Of a DNA stretch of 64,000 nt, positions 18,456 through 27,835 are shown piece after piece. A program made the position numbers and the translations under genes. The stretch spans positions 6,286,501 through 6,350,500 of the forward strand of contig NZ_CP011509.1 of the NCBI RefSeq assembly GCF_001027285.1, written 5' to 3'. Source of the DNA: Archangium gephyra. Lineage in GTDB: Bacteria > Myxococcota > Myxococcia > Myxococcales > Myxococcaceae. Position 1 is the stretch's first letter, and the number at the start of each line of letters is the position of its first letter. The notes beneath the pieces were generated by a model. It saw only the letters and a list, made by a program, of their open reading frames with translations, had not been told where the DNA came from and searched no databases.

Positions 18456-21400
18456 ATGGCAACTGAAAGCACCCCCCCCGCGTCCGGCGAGGCCACGCTG
18501 GCGGGTGGCAGCTACGAGGTCATCCGCGCCCGCCTGCTCAACCAGGCCGAGGCGCTCGGCTCCAAGGCCACGGACCTCAACGAGCGGCGCAAGAAGCTCT
18601 TCGGTGGCACCGAGCTCACCGTCATCGGCAACGAGCGCGTCCGCACCGAGAACAACTGCATCCCGCGCGACATCGTCGGCGTCGGGAAGTACCTGCTCTT
18701 CGGCTACAACGTCTTCATCGGCCTGAAGAAGGAGATGAACGTCGCGGACGTCTTCTCGCTGCACAAGTTCGAGAAGACCGCCGAGGGCTTCGACTTCTCC
18801 GAGGTGCCGTCCTCCGAGGCCGGCGGATTCCTCAAGGATCCGCGCTTCGTCAAGGACTTCAGCGAGCTCTACAAGTACTACAAGGACGCGCGGCTGCTGC
18901 AGCTGCGCCGCAACGAGACGCGGCTGCTCGCCATCTTCCAGACGGGCAAGTCCGATCGCGACATCAAGGTCTTCCGCTTCGGACTCGATGTGGAGGGCAA
19001 CGCCACCTACATCGACAACCAGGGCGAGCGCGATCACGTCTTCCCCCCGTCCCATGACTTCGAGTGGAAGGTGGCCACGCGCGAGGACTACGTGCTCGGC
19101 CAGCACCCGCACGTCAACGTCCTCGACCAGGTGTTCGTCGAGACGGTGAAGGGGGACCTCACCGTCAAGGTGGAGGACAACACCGCGGACGGCCTGGGCA
19201 TCTACCGCGAGCCGGTGGAGGACCCGGACCAGTCGCTGGATGACGCCGAGTTCGCCTACGCGCAGGTGGGCGCCCTCATCCTGCTGCGCGTGCTGCCCTT
19301 CCGCGAGCAGAAGCACCGCTACCTCGTCTTCAACACCCGCACCCAGCACGTGGTGCGCATCGACGCCATCGGCAACGCCTGCATCCGCCTGCCCGAGGAC
19401 CAGGGCATCGTCTTCCCCGGCGGCTACTACCTCCAGACGGGCGACTACAAGGTCTTCGAGAACATCGGCGAGGGCCTCCAGTTCAAGCGCGCCATCCGCT
19501 CGCCCAACGGTGAGGACGTCCTCTACGTCTTCTTCCGCCGCGACGAGGGCGCCTACGTCCTCTTCCCGTACAACCTCGTGCGCAAGGAGGTGCAGAACCC
19601 GCTGCTCGGCAACGGCTTCAGCCTCTTCTCGGACGGGCGCATGGTGGTGTTCCGCTCCACCTCCAACGAGCCCACCCGCGTGCACCCCATGCAGGTGTGG
19701 CAGACGCCCTTCGTCTCCGCCGAACACGCCGCGAAGATGCCTCCCGCGCCCGGCTACCTGGGCAAGGTGGGCAACGCCGAGCTCGTGCGCGGCATCTCCG
19801 ACGCCCTCACGCTCGTGCGCATGGCGCGCACGGACAAGCCCTCGCGGCGCACCTACGAGGACCTCGCCGCCGCCGCCACCCGCATGCTCGATGCCTTCTA
19901 CTGGCTCGGGCACGAGGAGACGAAGCTCCAGGAGGGGATTGAAACGCTCCGGCGCACCTCCGAGCTCATCATCGACGAGTTCGAGAAGGTGCTCGCGCTG
20001 CAGAAGCGCGCCACCGAGTCCATGGCCGAGGCCCAGAAGCACCAGGAGCAGGTGCTCCTGCGCGTGCGGCCCGAGGAGCTCCAGAACGCCGAGGGCTTCA
20101 TGAATGCCCTCTCGGATCTGCGCAAGCAGCGCGGCCACCTCATCACCCTCAAGGAGATCCGCTACATCGACACGGCGCGGCTCGACGCCCTCGAGAAGCA
20201 GGTCATCGAGGAGACCGATCGCGTCAGCACCGATGCCGTGCAGTTCCTCCAGCGCGGTGAAGCGCTCAATCCGCTGGCCGAGCGCCTGGACGTGCTGCTG
20301 CAGAAGCTGGAGCCCATCCAGACCACCCAGGAGCTGGCGCCGCTCGGCGAGGACGTGGAGCAGGTGGGCAAGGGTCTGGAGGTGCTCAGCGAGACGGTGG
20401 GCGGCCTGCAGGTGGGCGACCCACTCGCGCGCGCCCGGATCCTCGAGGGCATTTCGGAGCTGTTCTCCCGCCTCAACCGCGTGCGCGCGGGCCTGAGCGT
20501 CAAGCGCAAGGAGCTGGTGGGCCGCGAGAAGCGGGCCGAGTTCGGCGCCCAGTTCAAGCTGCTCGGCCAGGCGGTGGAGAGCGCGCTGTCCGTGGCGGAC
20601 TCGCCGGAGAAGTGCGACGAGGGCCTGTCACGCCTCACCGTGCAGCTGGAGGAGATGGAGGGGCGCTTCGGCGAGTTCGACGAGTTCCTCGGCCAGCTCA
20701 CCCAGAAGCGCGAGGAGCTGCTCGAGGCCTTCGGCCAGAAGAAGCAGGCCCTGGTGGACGAGCGCCAGCGCCGCGCGCAGAACCTCTTCGGCGCCGCCGA
20801 GCGCATCCTCACCGGCGTCAGCCGCCGCGCGAAGTCCTTCAAGTCCGAGGACGAGCTCAACACGTACTTCGCCTCCGACTCGATGGTGCTCAAGCTGCGG
20901 CAGCTCGCCGAGCAGCTCCTCGAGCTCCAGGACAGCGTGCGCTCGGACGAGGTGCAGAGCCGCCTGAAGACGGCGCGCCAGGATGCGCTGCGCGCGATGC
21001 GCGACCGCAACGACCTCTTCGAGGAGGGCTCGGGCGCGCCGGTCATCAAGTTCGGCAAGCACCGCTTCAACGTCAACACCCAGCAGCTGGATCTGACGCT
21101 GCTGCCGCGCGACGGCGCGCTGTACCTGCAGCTCACCGGCACCGACTACGCCCAGAAGCTGGAGGAGCCGGAGCTGGAGAAGTACCGCGAGCTGTGGGAG
21201 CAGCATCTCATCTCCGAGACGCCCCAGGTGTACCGCGCCGAGTACCTCGCGGCGCAGGTGCTGCTGGACGCCGAGGAGGGGAAGGGGAGCGTGACGCTCG
21301 CGGCCCTGCACCAGGCGGTGCTGGAGCCGAACGGGCTGCTGGAGAAGGTGCGCGCGTACTCGGCGGACAAGTACGACGAGGGCTACGAGCGGGGCATCCA

Positions 21401-23978
21401 CGACGTGGACGCGGCGGCCATCCTGGAGAAGCTGCTGGCGATGCACACGGGAGCGGGGCTGTTGCGCTTCGCGCCCACGCCGCGCGCCTGGGCGGCCCTG
21501 TACTGGGCTTTCGGGGGCGAGGGCGAGGAGAAGGCGCTCATCCACCGGCGCGCGCGCAGCCTGCACCGTCTCCGCGCGGCCTTCGGTGAGTCGGCGGAGC
21601 TGGTGGTCCTCGGCAACGAGGCGGGCGAGCGGATTGGCACCTTCCTGAAGGCCTCGGGCGTGGCGTGTGGCCCCGCGGAGGCGCGGCTCGCCGGGCGCTA
21701 CCTCGTCGAGGAGCTGGCCGGGGACAGGCCTCGCTTCACCACCAGTGGCGAGGCCGTGGCGCTCAAGGACGCGCTGCTGTCGCAGCTGGACCGGGCGGGC
21801 ACGCGCTCGGCCTTCGAGGACGATCTGCGCGGCCTGGAGAAGAACCTCCCCGAGCGGCTGCGCACCGTGCGCGCGTGGGTGGAGGCGTACCTGGCGCGGC
21901 GCGAGGGCGGTCCGGGCGCGGCGGCCCACGTGGCGGTGGAGGCCGCGGTGGTGCTGCTCACCGAGCGCAAGCTGGACCGCGAGGTGGCCGGTGCCCTCAC
22001 CTCCACCGAGGTGCAGGGCATGCTCGGCCAGCACCCGCGCATCCAGGACCGGAAGCTGCCGCTGCGGCTGGATGAGTTCCTCACCCGCCTGAGTGACTTC
22101 CGGCAGGTGCGCGTGCCGGCCTACCACGCCTACCGCACGCTGCTGCGCGACTTGCTGGACCGCGAGCGCCGCCGGCTGCGCCTGGAGGAGTTCACGCCGA
22201 AGGTGCTGTCGTCCTTCGTGCGCAACCGGCTCATCGACGAGGTGTACCTGCCGCTCATCGGCGCCAACCTGGCCAAGCAGCTCGGCTCGGCGGGCGAGAA
22301 CAAGCGCACGGACCGCATGGGCATGCTGCTGCTCATGTCGCCTCCGGGTTACGGCAAGACGACGTTGATGGAGTACGTGGCCAGCCGGCTCGGCCTCACC
22401 TTCGTGAAGGTGAACGGCCCGGCGCTCGGTCACTCGGTGAAGTCGCTGGATCCGGCCGAGGCTCCCAACGCCACGGCCCGCCAGGAGGTGGAGCGCATCA
22501 ACCTGTCCTTCGAGATGGGCAACAACGTGATGCTCTACCTCGACGACATCCAGCACACGGATCCCGAGCTGCTCCAGAAGTTCATCTCGCTGTGCGACGG
22601 CCAGCGCCGGATCGAAGGCGTGTGGAACGGCAAGACGCGCACGTATGACCTGCGCGGCAAGAAGTTCTGCGTGGTGATGGCCGGCAACCCGTACACCGAG
22701 ACGGGCGATCGCTTCCGCATCCCGGACATGCTCGCCAACCGCGCCGACACCTACAACCTGGGTGACATCCTCGACGGCAAGGCGGACCTGTTCGCGCTGA
22801 GCTACATCGAGAACGCGCTCACGTCGAACAGCGCGCTGGCGCCGCTGGCCACGCGCGAGCCGGGGGACATCCACAAGCTCATCCGCATGGCGAAGGGCGA
22901 GGAGGTGCCCACCGGCGAGCTGTCGTACGGCTACGCGGCGGCGGAGCTGCAGGAGATCATCGCGGTGTTCCAGCGGCTGTTCCGCGTGCAGCAGGTGCTG
23001 CTGAAGGTGAACCTGGAGTACATCGCCTCGGCGGCGCAGGACGAGCGCTTCCGCACGGAGCCCGCGTTCAAGTTGCAGGGCAGCTACCGCAACATGGGCA
23101 AGATCACCGAGAAGGTGGTGGCGGCCATGACGGAAGATGAGCTGGAGCGGCTCATCGACGATCACTACCAGGGCGAGTCGCAGACGCTCACCACGGCGGC
23201 CGAGCAGAACCTGCTCAAGCTGCAGGAGATGCGCGGGCGGCTGACGCCGGAGAAGGCGAAGCGCTGGGAGGAGATCAAGCAGGGCTTCGCGCGGGTGAAG
23301 CGGATGGGCGGGAAGGAGGACGATCCGGTGGCCCGGGTGACGGGCCAGCTGAGCGCCATCGAGGAGCAGCTGGGCTCGGTGGCGGGCGCGGTGGTGAAGG
23401 CGGCCGAGGTGTCGCGGCAGCCGTCGGGCCCGAGCCCGGTGGCCGAGGTGATGCCGCGGCTGGAGTCGCTGCGCGAGGCGCTGCTGGAGCTGGCGAAGAA
23501 GGAGACGCCGGCGCCGGTGGTGCAGGGGCCGGATCTGACGCCGTACCTGCAACACCTGGCGAAGGTGCTGCGGGCGCTGGCCGAGCGCGCGGTGGCGGCG
23601 CCGGCCCAGTCGGTGGACATGGGGCCGGTGATGGAGCAGCTGACGCAGGCGGTGAAGTCCATGGCGGAGCGCCAGCCGGTGGCGGCGCCCGTGGCCGCGC
23701 CGCCCGCGGACCTGGGGCGGTACATGGAGCAGATGTCCCAGGCGGTGAAGTCCATGGCGGAGCGGGCGCCAGTGCCCTCGCCGCAACGGGCCTCGGCGCC
23801 GCTGCCCGCGGACCTGGGCAAGCAGATCGTGCTGGTGGAGAGCGCGCTGGCGCCGCTGGAGCGCCTGGCGAAGCGGACGCTGCAGAGCGGCGACGAGAAC
23901 CTCAAGGCCATGCAGGTCTGGCAGGCCGTCACCGAGGCGCTGGAGCTGCTCCAGGCCATGCAGCGCCCGGTGGGCTGA
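18456..23978 (+). CDS. Giant AAA-type ATPase (often annotated 'DNA repair ATPase')
   Basis: 1840 residues from the ATG at 18456. The N-terminal ~550 residues (KLFGGTELTVIGNERVRTEN onward) match in style the proteins named DNA repair ATPase in actinobacteria and myxobacteria, some of which sit beside flotillin genes. A coiled-coil region runs from ~480 to ~860. The AAA domain has Walker A SPPGYGKTT near residue 1295 and Walker B NVMLYLDDIQH near 1358. The C-terminal ~280 residues are low-complexity with two copies of a MEQ-AVKSMAER unit. Evidence for DNA repair is weak; the fixed association with flotillin and YqiJ suggests a membrane-linked role. It is single-copy here and intact. Confidence 0.8.
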   Translation: MATESTPPASGEATLAGGSYEVIRARLLNQAEALGSKATDLNERRKKLFGGTELTVIGNERVRTENNCIPRDIVGVGKYLLFGYNVFIGLKKEMNVADVFSLHKFEKTAEGFDFSEVPSSEAGGFLKDPRFVKDFSELYKYYKDARLLQLRRNETRLLAIFQTGKSDRDIKVFRFGLDVEGNATYIDNQGERDHVFPPSHDFEWKVATREDYVLGQHPHVNVLDQVFVETVKGDLTVKVEDNTADGLGIYREPVEDPDQSLDDAEFAYAQVGALILLRVLPFREQKHRYLVFNTRTQHVVRIDAIGNACIRLPEDQGIVFPGGYYLQTGDYKVFENIGEGLQFKRAIRSPNGEDVLYVFFRRDEGAYVLFPYNLVRKEVQNPLLGNGFSLFSDGRMVVFRSTSNEPTRVHPMQVWQTPFVSAEHAAKMPPAPGYLGKVGNAELVRGISDALTLVRMARTDKPSRRTYEDLAAAATRMLDAFYWLGHEETKLQEGIETLRRTSELIIDEFEKVLALQKRATESMAEAQKHQEQVLLRVRPEELQNAEGFMNALSDLRKQRGHLITLKEIRYIDTARLDALEKQVIEETDRVSTDAVQFLQRGEALNPLAERLDVLLQKLEPIQTTQELAPLGEDVEQVGKGLEVLSETVGGLQVGDPLARARILEGISELFSRLNRVRAGLSVKRKELVGREKRAEFGAQFKLLGQAVESALSVADSPEKCDEGLSRLTVQLEEMEGRFGEFDEFLGQLTQKREELLEAFGQKKQALVDERQRRAQNLFGAAERILTGVSRRAKSFKSEDELNTYFASDSMVLKLRQLAEQLLELQDSVRSDEVQSRLKTARQDALRAMRDRNDLFEEGSGAPVIKFGKHRFNVNTQQLDLTLLPRDGALYLQLTGTDYAQKLEEPELEKYRELWEQHLISETPQVYRAEYLAAQVLLDAEEGKGSVTLAALHQAVLEPNGLLEKVRAYSADKYDEGYERGIHDVDAAAILEKLLAMHTGAGLLRFAPTPRAWAALYWAFGGEGEEKALIHRRARSLHRLRAAFGESAELVVLGNEAGERIGTFLKASGVACGPAEARLAGRYLVEELAGDRPRFTTSGEAVALKDALLSQLDRAGTRSAFEDDLRGLEKNLPERLRTVRAWVEAYLARREGGPGAAAHVAVEAAVVLLTERKLDREVAGALTSTEVQGMLGQHPRIQDRKLPLRLDEFLTRLSDFRQVRVPAYHAYRTLLRDLLDRERRRLRLEEFTPKVLSSFVRNRLIDEVYLPLIGANLAKQLGSAGENKRTDRMGMLLLMSPPGYGKTTLMEYVASRLGLTFVKVNGPALGHSVKSLDPAEAPNATARQEVERINLSFEMGNNVMLYLDDIQHTDPELLQKFISLCDGQRRIEGVWNGKTRTYDLRGKKFCVVMAGNPYTETGDRFRIPDMLANRADTYNLGDILDGKADLFALSYIENALTSNSALAPLATREPGDIHKLIRMAKGEEVPTGELSYGYAAAELQEIIAVFQRLFRVQQVLLKVNLEYIASAAQDERFRTEPAFKLQGSYRNMGKITEKVVAAMTEDELERLIDDHYQGESQTLTTAAEQNLLKLQEMRGRLTPEKAKRWEEIKQGFARVKRMGGKEDDPVARVTGQLSAIEEQLGSVAGAVVKAAEVSRQPSGPSPVAEVMPRLESLREALLELAKKETPAPVVQGPDLTPYLQHLAKVLRALAERAVAAPAQSVDMGPVMEQLTQAVKSMAERQPVAAPVAAPPADLGRYMEQMSQAVKSMAERAPVPSPQRASAPLPADLGKQIVLVESALAPLERLAKRTLQSGDENLKAMQVWQAVTEALELLQAMQRPVG

Positions 23979-24000
23979 AGCAGTCTCCGTCCATCCCGTC

Positions 24001-24053
24001 CCCTCACTCCGGCCCACAACCCCTCGCCCTCCGGGAGAGGGACGGGGTGAGGG
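24001..24053. repeat. REP-like element after the giant ATPase gene
   Basis: An outer imperfect stem (CCCTCACTCC with GGGGTGAGGG) encloses a GCCCTCCGGGAGAGGG hairpin. The arms are the same words as in the element at 18333-18416, so both belong to one repeat family. The two copies lie either side of the ATPase gene. Confidence 0.6.
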
Positions 24054-24078
24054 TGGCGCGGGCCCCAGGTTGGCTCCG

Positions 24079-25860
24079 CTAGCGTGGCAGTGGCTCCCGG
24101 ATCGTCCTTTGCAGCAACTCGAACGCCCGGCGCCCGATGTCCAGCTCACGCCCGAGTTGGGTGAGTGCGTGCTGGAGCACCCGGGGAAACAGCGCCTCGA
24201 GCTCGGCAATCACCCGATCGTCGGCCCTGCTGGCCACCCGGTCGCGGAGCTGGGCCGCGGCGAGCACGGCGGAACCCAACACCGTCTTGATGAGCACCTC
24301 GGGTTTGGGACCGGCGCCCAGAAGTCCCGCCAGACTCATCTGGGGTAACTCTGAGGGCTTGGGCACCGGGTCCCAGATGTCGATGAGGTCCTCCACCCAC
24401 TCCCACGGTGGAATCTTGGGATGGAACAGGATGCGTTTGACCTCGTAGACGGCGCACGCTCCGCGGGCCTTCTGAAGGTATTCCTCGGCGAGCTGGCCGA
24501 GATAATAGAAATGTTTGAACGTGTATCCCTCCAATGCGGAGGGTTGCAGTTCCTCCAGCAGCCGAGGCCGCAGGGTGAGCTGGACCATCGAGTGCCATGC
24601 GATGGAGTGCATGCGCTTGGCGGGAATCAGCCAGTAGACGAGATTGCGGAAGTACCACTCGATCATCTTGTACTGCTCGTTCGGCACCCGTCCGGCCGAG
24701 CCGGGCTCGAGCACGAAGAAGCCGAACAGCCGCTGATCGTTCGCCGAGACCTCCTGCTCATCGGCGAGGTACATGTCTCCCACGAGATTGATGTTGAAGA
24801 AGTGGTGCCACGTCGAATCGACCACGACGCGGCCCTTGTCGACACGATGCCCATCCCACGCGCAGATCACACCAAAGGTCTTTCCCACCGTGAGAGGCAA
24901 CGCCGCGGCGTGCTCCTGGTCGATGACGGGTGTTGAATGCCCGGGCAAGACGGTGCCGTTGGCGACGAGCTCCGGTGCCAAGGGCTCGTTGTTGGGGCCA
25001 TGGACCGGGTACTCCGGTAGGGTCTGCGGACCGAGCGTGAACGTGCGCCCCGCCAGCTTGTCCGGCACCTCGCACCAGCCTTCGTGCATGTGGTCGGGGA
25101 GATAGGTGACCGCACCCAAGGGAGAGCACAGCAGCGGGTGCGGATACTTCACCCGCGCTGGATAGCCAGCCTTGACGGCGAAACCACCGGGGTACCAGGT
25201 GGGCTCGATTTCCTGCGCCACCTCATCCGACTGATTCTCGAACAGGATCTGGCCGTCAGGTCCGGGGCGGGTGGTGTCGTGCCGATCAGCGCTGGTCGGG
25301 GAGGGGGACACGGGTTCACCTTGTGGACCCGGGTTGACGGCGTACCACCGCCGCATGCTTCGCACCCGAGGGATCAGCTTGCAGAGCGGTGCACCCAGAT
25401 TCGCGTGGTCTCCCGTGGCGAAGAATCCTCCCCCGTTCTCCATGAACTGGGCGATCGCCTCGGCCTCCTTCTTCAGCTTGTCCTCCGAGTCGTCTTGCGC
25501 GGGAGAGATCGGAAAGAACAAGACGAGATCGTAATCGGAGAGCTTCCGCGTCTCGCCCTTGAGGCTGAAACTCTCATCAAACCGGAACCCGACGACGTCC
25601 GCTCCCCGGTCCTGGGCCAGTTGAGTGGCCGTGATGTTGCCGCTGGGCCGGGTGCGGTGCGCTCGCGTCAGTTCAACGGAGAATCCCACCCAGGCCGTCT
25701 CTTGCAGCACCCGCATGAACTCGCCCAGATGAAACTCACGGGCCTGAGGTGGGTCGATCCTGTCTGGCAGGGGTTGATCGGGCCAGGTCAGAAACCCGCC
25801 GTTGACCACACCTACCCAGTCGTCCGTGACGATCAACACTCGTACTACAGGCTTTCCCAT
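24079..25860 (-). CDS. Hypothetical protein with a ThuA/glutamine-amidotransferase-like N-terminal fold
   Basis: 593 residues. The start VVRVLIVTDDW, a later DYDLVLFFPIS strand and MENGGGFFATGDHANLG follow the alternating beta/alpha and 'gate' pattern of ThuA or class-I-amidotransferase-like domains, which often lack catalytic residues; no GATase Cys-His-Glu triad is evident. The middle part has aromatic loops with several His (DSTWHHFFNIN), and the last ~150 residues look helical. There is no signal peptide or membrane segment. It stands alone, convergent with the ATPase gene. The fold is a guess from sequence style only, and no role is assigned. Confidence 0.55.
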   Translation of the reverse strand: MGKPVVRVLIVTDDWVGVVNGGFLTWPDQPLPDRIDPPQAREFHLGEFMRVLQETAWVGFSVELTRAHRTRPSGNITATQLAQDRGADVVGFRFDESFSLKGETRKLSDYDLVLFFPISPAQDDSEDKLKKEAEAIAQFMENGGGFFATGDHANLGAPLCKLIPRVRSMRRWYAVNPGPQGEPVSPSPTSADRHDTTRPGPDGQILFENQSDEVAQEIEPTWYPGGFAVKAGYPARVKYPHPLLCSPLGAVTYLPDHMHEGWCEVPDKLAGRTFTLGPQTLPEYPVHGPNNEPLAPELVANGTVLPGHSTPVIDQEHAAALPLTVGKTFGVICAWDGHRVDKGRVVVDSTWHHFFNINLVGDMYLADEQEVSANDQRLFGFFVLEPGSAGRVPNEQYKMIEWYFRNLVYWLIPAKRMHSIAWHSMVQLTLRPRLLEELQPSALEGYTFKHFYYLGQLAEEYLQKARGACAVYEVKRILFHPKIPPWEWVEDLIDIWDPVPKPSELPQMSLAGLLGAGPKPEVLIKTVLGSAVLAAAQLRDRVASRADDRVIAELEALFPRVLQHALTQLGRELDIGRRAFELLQRTIREPLPR

Positions 25861-26287
25861 GATGGCCTCAGCGACGATTGAGACGTCCTGTCGCGCGTCC
25901 CGGGGTGGAGTGTTTTCCGCGCGGGATCGGCGCCAAGCTGTTCACCGGGGGTGGGGGTGGCAATGACTCGTCATTCGCCGCAAACGTGCGCTGCGGCGGA
26001 GAAGAGTGGCCGCGGGGATGACCTCCTGTTGGTTCCCACGCAGTGAACCTGGAGAAAGAGACGGGCCCCGTCCGCGCGAAGGTCTTCCCCGCGCCACGGG
26101 CCTGCGACCACCGTGCGTCTCCGGCCCGAGAGAGGAGACGGGTTACTCCGTCTTGCTGGGCTTCTTCTTGGACTTCCGTCTTCCCCGAGCCACCACCCAA
26201 CGGTTACCGTGCGGCTCCCGAGCGCGCACAGGCGGGCCCGCTCTCCTCGTCCCCCCATCTTCGCTCCGCCCGCCCGAGGTCCCCTGT
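25861..26287. other. 427-base intergenic region between divergent genes
   Basis: No credible gene on either strand. It contains a short perfect inverted repeat AATGAC-TC-GTCATT (25962-25975) and a CGCCGCA/TGCGGCG hairpin (25976-25998), either of which could be an operator or leader structure. It must hold the promoters of the hypothetical gene to the left and the desaturase to the right. Confidence 0.5.
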
Positions 26288-27424
26288 ATGTCCCGCGCCA
26301 CCCCTGACTTCGATCCCTCGACCGTCGACGTGGACGCCTTCCTGGCCGACATCCGCGCCCTGCGCACCGAGATGGATGCCTCCGTCAGCGAGGCGGACCT
26401 CGCCCACCTGCGGAAGATCGAGAACTGGGGCCGCGCGGCCTCCGTGCTCGGCCTGGCCACCTGCTGGATGATGCCCAACCCGCTCAGCGCCGCGGCCCTG
26501 GGGCTCGGCCGCTCCACGCGCTGGCTGCTCATGCACCACGTGGGTCACCGCGGCTACGACCGCGTCCCCGGCGCCCCCGTCGAGCGCACCAGCAAGGGCT
26601 TCGCCAAGGGCAACCGCCGCTTCGTCGACTGGCTCGATTGGATCCTCCCCGACGCCTGGGTCTACGAGCACAACGTCCTCCACCACTCGCACACCGGCGA
26701 GGACGCGGACCCGGATCTCCTCGAGCGCAACGCCGAGGGCACCCTGCGCAACCCCCACCGCCCGCTCGCCCTGCGCTACCTCCAGCTCGTCCTGCTCGCC
26801 ATCACCTGGCGCGCCAGCTACTACTCCCCCGAGACGCTCGCCTCGCTGCGCCGCAAGCACCGCCCCGGCGGCCCCCTCACCCGCGAGGAGTGGCGCGAGG
26901 TGCTGCTCAGCGGTTACGCCCCCTACATCCTCTGGAACTTCGCCGTCCTCCCCGCGCTCTTCCTGCCCCTGGGCGCCTGGGCCGGCTTCAGCGCCCTGTG
27001 CAACTCGCTCATGGCCGAGGTCATCACCAACGTGCACACCTTCCTCGTCGTGGGCCCCAACCACACCGGCGAGGATCTCTACCGCTTCGACTCCAAGCCG
27101 GAGAACAAGGGCGAGCGCTACCTCCAGCAGGTGATCGGCAGCGCCAACTACCGCACCGGGGGCGATCTCAACGACTACCTGCACCTCTGGCTCAACTACC
27201 AGATCGAGCACCACATCTTCCCCGACCTCTCCATGCTCCAGTACCAGCGCATGCAGCCCAAGGTGCGCGCGCTCTGCGAGAAGTACGGCATTCCCTACGT
27301 CCAGGAGAGCGTCTGGACGCGCGCGCGGAAGATGGTGGACATCGTCGTGGGCAAGGCCTCCATGCGCCGGCTCCCGCGCCGTGAGGCGGCTCCGGCTTCC
27401 GGTCCCCTCCCCGAAGTCGCGTGA
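26288..27424 (+). CDS. Membrane fatty acid desaturase
   Basis: 378 residues from the ATG at 26288. The three histidine clusters of di-iron membrane desaturases are present: HHVGH at 83-87, HNVLHH at 128-133 and QIEHHIFP at 305-312. The glutamine in the third box is the mark of front-end (delta-5/6-like) desaturases, but the cytochrome b5 domain of that class is absent. Two long hydrophobic regions (around residues 50-75 and 210-250) fit the usual topology. It probably inserts a double bond in membrane phospholipid acyl chains. A small AsnC-type gene starts 15 bases downstream. Confidence 0.9.
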   Translation: MSRATPDFDPSTVDVDAFLADIRALRTEMDASVSEADLAHLRKIENWGRAASVLGLATCWMMPNPLSAAALGLGRSTRWLLMHHVGHRGYDRVPGAPVERTSKGFAKGNRRFVDWLDWILPDAWVYEHNVLHHSHTGEDADPDLLERNAEGTLRNPHRPLALRYLQLVLLAITWRASYYSPETLASLRRKHRPGGPLTREEWREVLLSGYAPYILWNFAVLPALFLPLGAWAGFSALCNSLMAEVITNVHTFLVVGPNHTGEDLYRFDSKPENKGERYLQQVIGSANYRTGGDLNDYLHLWLNYQIEHHIFPDLSMLQYQRMQPKVRALCEKYGIPYVQESVWTRARKMVDIVVGKASMRRLPRREAAPASGPLPEVA

Positions 27425-27438
27425 TAGGGTGCTCGCCC

Positions 27439-27678
27439 GTGCACACCATCTTCGTCATGATCAAGTGTGAGCTGGGGCAGACCTACAAGACCGCCGCGAT
27501 GATCGCCGACCAGGTCGACGAGGCGGCCGAGGTCTACTCCACCTCCGGCGGCTACGATCTGCTCGCCAAGTTCCACCTCGACAAGGACCAGGACCTCGGC
27601 CGCTTCGTCACCGAGCGCATCCAGACCCTGCCCGGTGTCAAAGACACCTACACCATCACCACCTTCAAGGCCTTCTGA
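27439..27678 (+). CDS. Stand-alone Lrp/AsnC ligand-binding (RAM) domain protein
   Basis: 79 residues from the GTG at 27439 (MHTIFVMIKCELGQ). It is the alpha/beta ligand-binding half of Lrp/AsnC regulators (VYSTSGGYDLLAKFHL, then a C-terminal VKDTYTITTFKAF strand) without the helix-turn-helix. Such small proteins form dimers or octamers and bind amino acids or similar effectors. Being 15 bases after the desaturase it is likely cotranscribed. A GTG at 27421 would overlap the desaturase stop codon and is less likely. Confidence 0.85.
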   Translation: MHTIFVMIKCELGQTYKTAAMIADQVDEAAEVYSTSGGYDLLAKFHLDKDQDLGRFVTERIQTLPGVKDTYTITTFKAF

Positions 27679-27714
27679 ACCTGGACTCCGGGTGTACCCA
27701 GCGGTGTCGGAGAA

Positions 27715-27751
27715 ACACTTCATTCCAGTGAATCAGGAAAAGTGTGGAATG
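27715..27751. other. Interleaved inverted repeats upstream of the PhnD-type kinase gene
   Basis: ACACTT-CATTCCA ... AAGTGT-GGAATG: two six-base complementary pairs in order 1-2-1'-2'. They could form alternative hairpins in a transcript or be a protein-binding site. Located 85-121 bases before the kinase start. Confidence 0.3.
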
Positions 27752-27835
27752 GGCTGAAAATATCGTGCATCATGGCTGCCGCAACGAACTTGGGCCGCCC
27801 CCGGGCCCTGGGGGGTAACCAAGGAGGCAGCGCAC

